Source of the DNA: Jejuia sp049889775
Lineage (GTDB): Bacteria > Bacteroidota > Bacteroidia > Flavobacteriales > Flavobacteriaceae
NCBI GenBank assembly: GCA_049889775.1
Contig: JBMHCT010000018.1
Location: forward strand, 1-64,000
Length of the DNA: 64,000 bases
Direction: 5' to 3'
Below are positions 32,357 to 39,750 of the stretch, in pieces. Below the pieces are notes generated by a model. That model was not told the DNA's origin and searched no databases. It worked only from the letters and a program-made list of their open reading frames with translations. Position 1 is the stretch's first letter. Each line of letters starts with the position of its first letter. The position numbers and the translations under genes are program-made.

Positions 32357-33982
32357 TTAAGCTTTAACCGAATACATTTTATCTCTCAAATCCTTGATCT
32401 TACCGTCTTGCATATATTCATCAAAAGTAGTGTAGCGATCTATAATGCCATTTGGTGTTAATTCAATAACCCTATTTGCCACAGTTTGAGCAAACTCGTG
32501 ATCATGTGTTGTGAATAATACCGTTCCCTTAAAATTCTTTAGCGAATTATTAAACGCCGTAATACTCTCCAAATCTAAATGGTTGGTAGGCTCATCAAGC
32601 ATAAGCACGTTTGCACGCACCATCATCATTCTACTTAACATACAACGTACTTTTTCACCTCCAGAAAGCACATTGCATTTTTTTAGTGCTTCTTCTCCAC
32701 TAAAAATCATTTTGCCCAAAAACCCTCTTATGTAAACTTCTTCTCTTTCCTCTTCAGTGGTAGCCCATTGACGTAACCAGTCTACAAGATTTAAATCGCT
32801 TTGAAAATATTCACTGTTATCCAAAGGCAAATAAGACTGCGTTGTTGTTACACCCCAAGCAAATTTACCAGAGTCTGCTTTTTCCTTACCGTTTATAATT
32901 TGATAGAATGCTGTAGTGGCTCTAGAATCTCTTGAAAACACTACCACTTTATCACCCTTGGCTAGGTTTAAATCAATATTGTGAAACAGTATATCTCCAT
33001 CCAACGACGCAGATAACCCATCAATGTTTAATATTTGGTCCCCTGCTTCGCGTTCACGTTCAAAAATAATTGCAGGATATCGGCGACTGGAAGGTTTAAT
33101 ATCTGAAATATTTAACTTATCAATCATCTTTTTTCTACTTGTTGCTTGCTTACTTTTAGCAACGTTTGCAGAAAACCTTCTGATGAACTCTTCCAACTCT
33201 TTTTTCTTTTCTTCCGCCTTCTTGTTTTGCTGTGCTCTTTGTTTTGCGGCTAACTGTGAAGACTCGTACCAAAATGTGTAATTTCCAGAGTAGTGCGTAA
33301 TTTTTCCAAAATCAATATCCGAAATGTGCGTGCAAACTGCGTCTAAAAAGTGACGGTCGTGAGATACTACAATCACGCAATTATCGTAATTTGCCAAAAA
33401 TGTCTCCAACCAAGAAATGGTTTCATAATCTAAATCATTGGTGGGCTCATCCATGATTAGCACATCCGGATTGCCAAATAAAGCCTGGGCCAAAAGCACG
33501 CGTACCTTTTGTTTCCCATCTAAATCAGACATTAATGAATAATGCAATTCTTCCTTAATTCCGAGGTTTGATAACATGGCAGCGGCATCACTTTCCGCAT
33601 TCCAGCCATTCATTTCTTCAAACTGTACTTGTAGCTCTCCTATTTTTTCGGCATTCTCATCGGTATAATCAGCGTATAATGCATCAATTTCAGTTTTAAT
33701 TTTAAAAAGTGGCTTGTTGCCCATTAAAACGGTTTCTAAAACATTATGCTCATCGTACAGGTTGTGGTTTTGTTCTAAAACCGACATGCGTTTACCAGAC
33801 TCTAAACTTACGTGGCCCGATGTTGGTTCTTGCTTTCCAGAAAGAATTCTTAAAAATGTAGATTTTCCTGAACCATTTGCTCCAATAATACCATAGCAAT
33901 TACCATTGCCAAAGGTTGTGTTTACTTCATCAAATAAAACGCGCTTACCAAACTGAACGGAAAGGTTTGAAACTGATAACAT
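32357..33982 (-). CDS. ABC-F ATPase (YbiT-like)
   Basis: A soluble 541-residue protein with two ABC ATPase domains and no membrane segments: Walker A GIIGANGSGKSTFLRIL in domain 1, signature-like SDLDGKQKVRVLLAQAL, Walker B VLIMDEPTNDLDYET, an about 80-residue charged linker (GNYTFWYESSQLAAKQ onward; RRFSANVAKSKQATSRKK), then domain 2 with LSGGEKVRCMLSRMM and MLDEPTNHLDLES. Domain 2's Walker A is poorly conserved (VVFSRDSRATTAFYQII), a trait I associate with YbiT. ABC-F proteins act at the ribosomal E site to resolve stalled translation. A TACTTTTG box lies 21 nt upstream. Confidence 0.92.
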   Translation of the reverse strand: MLSVSNLSVQFGKRVLFDEVNTTFGNGNCYGIIGANGSGKSTFLRILSGKQEPTSGHVSLESGKRMSVLEQNHNLYDEHNVLETVLMGNKPLFKIKTEIDALYADYTDENAEKIGELQVQFEEMNGWNAESDAAAMLSNLGIKEELHYSLMSDLDGKQKVRVLLAQALFGNPDVLIMDEPTNDLDYETISWLETFLANYDNCVIVVSHDRHFLDAVCTHISDIDFGKITHYSGNYTFWYESSQLAAKQRAQQNKKAEEKKKELEEFIRRFSANVAKSKQATSRKKMIDKLNISDIKPSSRRYPAIIFEREREAGDQILNIDGLSASLDGDILFHNIDLNLAKGDKVVVFSRDSRATTAFYQIINGKEKADSGKFAWGVTTTQSYLPLDNSEYFQSDLNLVDWLRQWATTEEEREEVYIRGFLGKMIFSGEEALKKCNVLSGGEKVRCMLSRMMMVRANVLMLDEPTNHLDLESITAFNNSLKNFKGTVLFTTHDHEFAQTVANRVIELTPNGIIDRYTTFDEYMQDGKIKDLRDKMYSVKA

Positions 33983-34003
33983 AGTCGAATCTTAAAATTT
34001 TTG

Positions 34004-34011
34004 CAAAAGTA
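34004..34011 (-). promoter_or_regulatory. -7 box TACTTTTG for the ABC-F gene
   Basis: An exact TAnnTTTG match 21 nt before the start at 33982. Confidence 0.5.
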
Positions 34012-34118
34012 AAAAAATCCAACGGTTAGTTAATGTTTATTATATTTCTTTTTTAACCCTTAATCGAGCAATACCAACATTTAACAACGCCTTAACAGCG
34101 TATGTTATATGCAAAATA

Positions 34119-34126
34119 TATTTTTG
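34119..34126 (+). promoter_or_regulatory. -7 box TATTTTTG for the 34170 lipoprotein
   Basis: An exact TAnnTTTG match 43 nt ahead of ATG 34170. A purine-rich GAGGAGGGA at 34158-34166, just before the ATG, is one of the few Shine-Dalgarno-like sequences in the window. Confidence 0.5.
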
Positions 34127-34169
34127 TTTAGGTAGATTATTAGATCTGCTTTTTTTTGAGGAGGGATTT

Positions 34170-35594
34170 ATGAAAATATATATTTACATATTAGTTATAG
34201 TTTCAATGCTTACGGGATGTAATAAAACTAGCTGTGAATATGCTGTTTTGGGTGGTGAAGTGATAAATAGAAATACAGATTATGTTGTTCTATTTAATTC
34301 TGATAAGGTTATTGATACAGTTAAATTAAACGATAGTAACCGTTTCTTATATAAAATAGAAGGTTTAAACCCTGGATTCTACACGTTTAAGCATGGTGGT
34401 GAAATACAGATGGTACTTCTTGAACCAGGTGATAGTCTTATGTTTCGTTTAAACACATTTGATTTTGATGAATCTTTGGTATACACTGGTAAAGGTGCTA
34501 AAAAAAATAATTACCTAATTAATGATTTTCTTAAGCGAGAGAGGGAAGAAAAACTCGTTTATCGCTACTGCCAGTTAAAACCTGATAGTTTTGAGCAATT
34601 AGTGGATTCTATAAGACTATTGAAAACCACTAAACTCGAAGCTTACAAAGAAAGACATAGTACTTCTGAACTATTTAACAAAATAGCCCACGCTAATATA
34701 GATTACGATTATTACTCTAGTAAAGAAGTTTATCCATTTGTACACTACGGAAGAAATAAAAAGAAAATTCTAGATAGTTTACCAAAAAGCTTTTACGATT
34801 ACCGTTCTCAGGTTAATTACAATGATGATTTTTTCAAAAACTATTTTAATTATACCTCCTTTCTTAAAAGAAGTTTTAATACCATAGGGCTACAACAGCA
34901 TTTAAAACATACGAAATCCCCATATTATACTTGGGCAAATTGTAACTACAGTTTGGATATAATGTCTGCCATTGATAGTTTAATAACCAACGCTGAAATC
35001 AAGAACGATTTGCTCTATCATTACACCATGCGTTTTCTGGCTAAAAACAAGCATTCTCAGGACGCCGAAAAAGTGATGGACTACTTTTTGAGCAAAAACA
35101 AGGATGCCGAAAAAGGAAATATTATTTTATCCTTTAAGGAGTCTATTGGAAAGCTTAGACAAGGAGCACCATTTCCTGAAGTTAAATTAAGAAATGTAAA
35201 GAATGAGTTGATGAACCTGCGATATGTAACAAGAAAACCTACTGTAGTTTATTTCTGGTCGCATTTGCACAAGAAACATTTTAATGAAAGCCATAGAAAG
35301 GCAAACGAATTCCGGGTTAAATATCCTGAAGTCGAATTTATTTCTATAAACGTAGATGATTATAGCAAAGAACGTTGGGCTAGTACCATAAAGAAAAAGC
35401 GACTGCCTTTAGCGAATGAATTTATTCTTGAAAGTTCAGAGCAATCTTATAAAGAGCTTGCTATCCATCCATTAACCAAAGTTTTTCTATTGGACGAAAA
35501 TCATAACATTGTAAATCCACATACAAATATGTTTTCTAGTAAGTTTGAAGAAGAACTATTAGGCCTTATAAATAAACAAAATATGATGTTATAA
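34170..35594 (+). CDS. Thioredoxin-fold lipoprotein lacking the CXXC motif
   Basis: A 474-residue lipoprotein: signal MKIYIYILVIVSMLTGC with a lipobox Cys, a DUF4369-like N-terminal beta domain (about 25-115), a helical middle with many Tyr/Lys/Asp, and a C-terminal thioredoxin-like domain from about residue 335 (GAPFPEVKLRNVKNEL, VVYFWSHLHKKHFNES, VEFISINVDDY, HPLTKVFLLDENHNI). Where TlpA proteins have WCxxC this one reads WSHLHKKH, so it cannot do thiol exchange; His residues replace the Cys. A scaffold or metal/haem-binding role is possible but unproven. Flanked by the ABC-F gene and a 62-residue ORF. Confidence 0.82.
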   Translation: MKIYIYILVIVSMLTGCNKTSCEYAVLGGEVINRNTDYVVLFNSDKVIDTVKLNDSNRFLYKIEGLNPGFYTFKHGGEIQMVLLEPGDSLMFRLNTFDFDESLVYTGKGAKKNNYLINDFLKREREEKLVYRYCQLKPDSFEQLVDSIRLLKTTKLEAYKERHSTSELFNKIAHANIDYDYYSSKEVYPFVHYGRNKKKILDSLPKSFYDYRSQVNYNDDFFKNYFNYTSFLKRSFNTIGLQQHLKHTKSPYYTWANCNYSLDIMSAIDSLITNAEIKNDLLYHYTMRFLAKNKHSQDAEKVMDYFLSKNKDAEKGNIILSFKESIGKLRQGAPFPEVKLRNVKNELMNLRYVTRKPTVVYFWSHLHKKHFNESHRKANEFRVKYPEVEFISINVDDYSKERWASTIKKKRLPLANEFILESSEQSYKELAIHPLTKVFLLDENHNIVNPHTNMFSSKFEEELLGLINKQNMML

Positions 35595-35658
35595 CAAATA
35601 AACGTATTTTACCCACGAGGTATTTAGCTTTTTAAGTTTAACTTTTTAAAACCTTTAG

Positions 35659-35847
35659 ATGATGAAAGAGAAGCCTATTAAAGTTAGTTTTATTCGAAAA
35701 GAGGGAAATACTTATCTTATTCAATTCCCTGATTTAAAAATCCCTGTATCTGTAAATTTTGATTTATATCAAAAAATGAGAAACAGTACGTTATATGATT
35801 TCCAAGATAATTCTAAAAGGCGTGTAAGGCGTTTTAATTCTGCTTAA
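35659..35847 (+). CDS. Small basic hypothetical protein
   Basis: 62 residues from ATG 35659 (ATG 35662 equally possible); core VSFIRKEGNTYLIQFPDLKIPVSVNF and a basic tail SKRRVRRFN. The pattern looks like a small beta-sheet protein with an Arg-rich end that could contact RNA. I do not recognise a family. A strong terminator follows 26 nt after the stop, which supports a real transcription unit. Confidence 0.55.
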   Translation: MMKEKPIKVSFIRKEGNTYLIQFPDLKIPVSVNFDLYQKMRNSTLYDFQDNSKRRVRRFNSA

Positions 35848-35873
35848 GTCGCTTTACAGATAATTAGTGTTTA

Positions 35874-35918
35874 AACAATAAGGTTGCCAATTCAAAGAAT
35901 AGGCAACCTTGTTGTTTT
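35874..35918 (+). terminator. Strong terminator overlapping the trmD promoter
   Basis: AAGGTTGCC and GGCAACCTT pair (9 bp, 13-nt loop), extended by AACAA/TTGTT, followed by TTT. Its tail provides the TTG/TTTG of the trmD -33 region. Confidence 0.75.
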
Positions 35919-35933
35919 GTGATGTCAATAATT

Positions 35934-35941
35934 TATCTTTG
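35934..35941 (+). promoter_or_regulatory. -7 box TATCTTTG for trmD
   Basis: An exact box with TTG at 35912-35914 (19-nt spacer). It lies after the TTG/ATG candidates at 35919-35922, so translation must begin at ATG 35964. Confidence 0.65.
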
Positions 35942-35963
35942 TCCCGAGATATTATTCTTGTAT

Positions 35964-36641
35964 ATGCGTATAGATATAATCACCGTTCTTCCAGAATTAT
36001 TAAAAAGCCCTTTTGAAGCTTCAATTTTGAAAAGAGCTATTGATGCTGATTTAGTTGAAATCCATTTGCATAATCTAAGAGATTACGCCACTGATAAATA
36101 CAAATCGATAGACGATACACAATTTGGCGGTGGTGCTGGTATGGTAATGATGGTGGAACCTATTCACAAATGTATTTCAGATTTAAAATTGGAACGAGAT
36201 TATGATGATGTAATTTATATGACACCAGACGGTAAAACTTTCAACCAAGGCATTGCCAACCAAATTTCTCTAAAGAAAAATATCATAATTCTTTGTGGCC
36301 ATTATAAAGGCGTTGATCAACGTGTTCGAGACCATTTGATAACTAAAGAAATATCAATTGGAGATTTTGTACTCTCTGGAGGTGAATTAGCAGCAGCCGT
36401 ATTATGTGATGCCGTGATACGATTAATTCCTGGAGTTTTAGGAAATGAAACCTCTGCCCTAACCGATTCTTTTCAAGATAATTTACTGGCACCACCTATT
36501 TATACCAAACCTAGGGAATACAATGGCTGGAAAGTGCCAGAACTACTCTTTAGTGGTGATTTACCTAAAATTGAGCAATGGCGTGAAGAGCAAGCGTACC
36601 AGCGAACAAAAACTTTAAGGCCAGATTTGTTAGAAGATTGA
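35964..36641 (+). CDS. trmD: tRNA (guanine-37-N1)-methyltransferase
   Basis: TrmD methylates G37 beside the anticodon of several tRNAs and prevents +1 frameshifting. 225 residues from MRIDIITVLPELL at 35964; longer frames to 35919 are excluded by the promoter box. The SAM-binding trefoil-knot region shows DTQFGGGAGMVMMVEPIH, ILCGHYKGVDQRVRD and ISIGDFVLSGGELAA, and the C-terminus TKPREYNGWKVPELLFSGDL-PKIEQWREEQA. In many bacteria trmD sits with rimM/rplS; here it is alone with its own promoter and terminator. Confidence 0.97.
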   Translation: MRIDIITVLPELLKSPFEASILKRAIDADLVEIHLHNLRDYATDKYKSIDDTQFGGGAGMVMMVEPIHKCISDLKLERDYDDVIYMTPDGKTFNQGIANQISLKKNIIILCGHYKGVDQRVRDHLITKEISIGDFVLSGGELAAAVLCDAVIRLIPGVLGNETSALTDSFQDNLLAPPIYTKPREYNGWKVPELLFSGDLPKIEQWREEQAYQRTKTLRPDLLED

Positions 36642-36653
36642 AATGAAATAAAA

Positions 36654-36685
36654 AAAGGGCGATTAACATCAATTAATCACCCTTT
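36654..36685. terminator. Bidirectional terminator between trmD and the M61 peptidase gene
   Basis: AAAGGG-C-GATTAA pairs with TTAATC-A-CCCTTT around a short loop, with A-rich and T-rich flanks on both sides. It serves two convergent genes. Confidence 0.75.
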
Positions 36686-36704
36686 ACATTCTTTTAAGTT
36701 TTAT

Positions 36705-38600
36705 TTAGCCTTTCATCCAAGCTTTACGAAGCTGTATCTGAGCTTCGGTTGCATCTTTAGCCTCCATTAAGCCTGTTCCTGTTGTATACCCTTGCGCAGT
36801 GGTGGTTTTAATAACTACTTCTTCTCCATTTCTATCCAGCTTTACTTCAATATCTCTACCTGGTTTCCACATAAAAACTTGCTGTAACACTTGATTGGCA
36901 TTCATTAATGTCAATTCTGTACCATCCACAGATTTAATAACATCATTTGCTTGCACGCCCTGTTCCTTCCAAAAACTATTTTGTAAAGCCGCTTCAGTAA
37001 AGAAAATAGTACCTTTTTCTCCATTACCACTTACTATAGGTGCTCCATTCATTAAAATGTAATTTGCCTTTACTTTCTTTTCACCAATTTTAAGACCAAC
37101 CTTATCAAAAAACTCTTGATAATTAATAGGCAAATCTCCAACTACATGGGTGTTTAAAAACTCTCCTACTGATGGATATGTCATTTCAATTATTTCTGCA
37201 ATTAACTTATCATCCTCAAAAGGTTTGTTTTTGCCATACTTGTTAGACAGTTCTTTCATTAAAGACAAAATACCTCTATTGCCGTTACTCGCTTCTCTTA
37301 TCAAAATATCTATACACATCCCGATTAAAGCACCTTTTTGATACACATTGGCATATTCATCCTTGTAATTGTCTTTTAAAACATTTTCACTCATTATGGT
37401 AAAACTCATAGCATCATTATAGTTTTTAGACATTTCTATTTTACCCATAACCTTATCGTAGAAATCCTCTTTTTCAACCAAATCTTGATCTATTTGAAAT
37501 AGCGTAGCAAAATATTCTGTTACACCTTCATACATCCATAAATGTTTAGAAAACGTTGGGTTGTTGTAATCAAAATAATGCACATCTTCTGAATGTACAC
37601 TTAAAGGCGTAACAATGTGGAAAAACTCATGAGAAACTACATCTGTCATGCTTTCATCTAAAGCTTCCTTATCCATGGATTCAGGCAATACCACAACCGT
37701 ACTTGTATGATGTTCTAGAGCACCAAAACCTTTTGGAGAATCTTCTTTTCCTTCTGATAGATATAAATAAATATCATAACGTGCTGTAGAATTTATATCA
37801 CCCAAATACGCTTTCTGCGCTTTCATCATGTTATAAACATTTTCCTTTAATGAAGCCGCACTATGCACTTTATTAGGGGAATAAACACTTAATACAATTT
37901 TAATGTCCCCAACCATAAATTCCTCAACATCAAGATTACCATACATCATTGGGTTGTCAGTAATATCAAAGTACCGAGGAGCAAAATAACTTGATGTTAA
38001 AAATTTGCCATCATCACTTGTTTTAGATTCTATGTTCTGTAATGCAGAAGTACGCACAAAATCAGCCGGTGCCGTAACATCTAATTTATATTGATTGCCT
38101 TTTAATGAATCAAAATAGCCAACAAAACCATGCAAATTCAATACATAATTTTCTGGTTCTATGTTGGTACCAGATGGTGAAAAGGGTTCTTCGCCCCCAA
38201 TACCACCGTTAGTTTCAATATCGTAAGTGTCGTTAACGAAATAAGTAATTTTATCTAGCTCCTTTGCATTTTGAATAGTCCATGAATTGCTGTCTAACTT
38301 TTCAACAGCAATTTCATTACCATCATAGTCTAAAGCTTTTAAACCTTCTACATACTTACCAAAATTACTTACGGAATATGTACCTTGAACCACCTTTGGT
38401 AATCTATAAACCACCGTTTCAACCACAAATCTACCTGGATCGATAGTTACAGGTACTTTATCGTCTTCAACCTTTGATAAATCAATGTGGGTGGTAATTG
38501 GCAAACTAACTGCTAAATCGTTGGTTTTACTTTTACTTGCTCCGCATCCAAAGAGAACCAAACTTAAACCTATGGATACACTAAAAACTCTTATGTTCAT
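36705..38600 (-). CDS. M61-family (glycyl-aminopeptidase-like) metallopeptidase lipoprotein
   Basis: A 631-residue exported protein: lipoprotein signal (MNIRVFSVSIGLSLVLFGC), an N-terminal beta domain (about 40-230), the gluzincin catalytic domain with zinc motif VVSHEFFHIVTPLS (HExxH near residue 325) and the downstream Glu in WMYEGVTEYFATLF, then a PDZ-like domain near the C-terminus (about 530-600: GVQANDVIKSVDGTEL). M61 enzymes prefer N-terminal Gly and Ala. As a lipoprotein it probably trims peptides in the periplasm or at the surface. A TATTTTTG box lies 25 nt upstream. Confidence 0.92.
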   Translation of the reverse strand: MNIRVFSVSIGLSLVLFGCGASKSKTNDLAVSLPITTHIDLSKVEDDKVPVTIDPGRFVVETVVYRLPKVVQGTYSVSNFGKYVEGLKALDYDGNEIAVEKLDSNSWTIQNAKELDKITYFVNDTYDIETNGGIGGEEPFSPSGTNIEPENYVLNLHGFVGYFDSLKGNQYKLDVTAPADFVRTSALQNIESKTSDDGKFLTSSYFAPRYFDITDNPMMYGNLDVEEFMVGDIKIVLSVYSPNKVHSAASLKENVYNMMKAQKAYLGDINSTARYDIYLYLSEGKEDSPKGFGALEHHTSTVVVLPESMDKEALDESMTDVVSHEFFHIVTPLSVHSEDVHYFDYNNPTFSKHLWMYEGVTEYFATLFQIDQDLVEKEDFYDKVMGKIEMSKNYNDAMSFTIMSENVLKDNYKDEYANVYQKGALIGMCIDILIREASNGNRGILSLMKELSNKYGKNKPFEDDKLIAEIIEMTYPSVGEFLNTHVVGDLPINYQEFFDKVGLKIGEKKVKANYILMNGAPIVSGNGEKGTIFFTEAALQNSFWKEQGVQANDVIKSVDGTELTLMNANQVLQQVFMWKPGRDIEVKLDRNGEEVVIKTTTAQGYTTGTGLMEAKDATEAQIQLRKAWMKG

Positions 38601-38625
38601 TCGTTAAATTTTCGTTACAAGTTCA

Positions 38626-38633
38626 CAAAAATA
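38626..38633 (-). promoter_or_regulatory. -7 box TATTTTTG for the M61 peptidase
   Basis: An exact TAnnTTTG match 25 nt before the start at 38600. Confidence 0.5.
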
Positions 38634-38678
38634 CTACTATGTTACAGTTGGATTTCATAACGTTTTGTTAAAACACAG

Positions 38679-38686
38679 TATATTCG
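38679..38686 (+). promoter_or_regulatory. Near-consensus -7 box TATATTCG, 4 nt before ATG 38691
   Basis: One mismatch to TAnnTTTG. The spacing to the ATG (CCGT) equals that of three other genes in the window with exact boxes. Confidence 0.4.
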
Positions 38687-38690
38687 CCGT

Positions 38691-39698
38691 ATGCAAAGCC
38701 CCCTTGTAAGTATATTAACCCCTTTTAAGAATACAGAGCAGTTTTTAGATGAATGCATCACGTCTATCTTAAATCAAACATATACAAACTGGGAATTACT
38801 TATTGTTGATGATCATTCTATTGATAACAGTTATCATCTCGTTGAAAAATTTGCTATCAAAGATTCAAGAATAAAACTTTTTAAAAACGACGGTAACGGT
38901 ATCATTAATGCTTTACAACTGGCTTTTAAACAAAGTTCTGGACAACTTATTACAAGAATGGATAGTGATGATGTTATGTTGCCCAATAAGCTAGGAGTTC
39001 TAGTAGAAAAGCTGAAACAACATGGCAAAAACCACGTAGCCATTGGCCTTGTAGAATATTTTAATGCCAATGGCGTAGGCCCAGGATATATAAGTTATGA
39101 AAAATGGTTGAATGCCTTAACTTTAAATGGAGACAATTATAAAGAAATATACAAGGAATGTGTTATTCCTTCACCGTGTTGGATGATTCATAAAGATGAT
39201 TTAGAAAACTGCGGTGCTTTTAATTATGACATCTATCCTGAAGATTATGATTTAACATTTAGGTTTTATAAAAACAATTACAAATGTATTCCTTGTGATA
39301 TGATTATCCATAAATGGCGGGATTACAATACAAGAACAAGTAGAACTCATGCACATTATGCCCAAAACCATTTTACTGCTTTAAAAGTACATCACTTTTT
39401 AGATATTGATTACAATCCAAACAAAACTATGGCAATATGGGGTGCTGGTACAAAGGGAAAACTTATGGCAAGTTTATTTTTGAAAAGACAGATTCCTTTT
39501 GAGTGGATTTGCGATAACCCCAATAAAATTGGAAAAGAAATATATGGAAAAACGTTACTAAACTTTAATACTTTGTCTACTATTAAAAACCCACAAAGTT
39601 TAATAACCGTAGCCAATAAAGAGTCTCAAAAAGAAATACAAGCGTATTTAGAAAAATTGAATCTGAAAGCTTTTGAAGATTACATTTTCTTTTGTTAG
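38691..39698 (+). CDS. GT2 glycosyltransferase with C-terminal nucleotide-binding-like domain
   Basis: 335 residues. The N-terminal ~230 residues are a GT-A family 2 transferase: SPLVSILTPFKNTEQFLDEC, ELLIVDDHSIDNS, and the metal-binding DxD in LITRMDSDDVMLPNKL. From about 245 a second domain begins with a Rossmann-like Gly loop (AIWGAGTKGKLMASLF) and continues WICDNPNKIGKEIYG, as seen in sugar-modifying or PglD-like N-terminal modules. Possibly it transfers and positions a sugar in surface polysaccharide synthesis; donor and acceptor are unknown. The gene stands alone between two unrelated units. Confidence 0.87.
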   Translation: MQSPLVSILTPFKNTEQFLDECITSILNQTYTNWELLIVDDHSIDNSYHLVEKFAIKDSRIKLFKNDGNGIINALQLAFKQSSGQLITRMDSDDVMLPNKLGVLVEKLKQHGKNHVAIGLVEYFNANGVGPGYISYEKWLNALTLNGDNYKEIYKECVIPSPCWMIHKDDLENCGAFNYDIYPEDYDLTFRFYKNNYKCIPCDMIIHKWRDYNTRTSRTHAHYAQNHFTALKVHHFLDIDYNPNKTMAIWGAGTKGKLMASLFLKRQIPFEWICDNPNKIGKEIYGKTLLNFNTLSTIKNPQSLITVANKESQKEIQAYLEKLNLKAFEDYIFFC

Positions 39699-39723
39699 TT
39701 ACTTTTAGAATAAAAAAAATACG

Positions 39724-39731
39724 TAGGTTTG
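39724..39731 (+). promoter_or_regulatory. -7 box TAGGTTTG for the BatA-dihydroorotase-esterase operon
   Basis: An exact TAnnTTTG match 19 nt before ATG 39751. Confidence 0.5.
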
Positions 39732-39750
39732 ATAAATTCTAAAAAAATAA

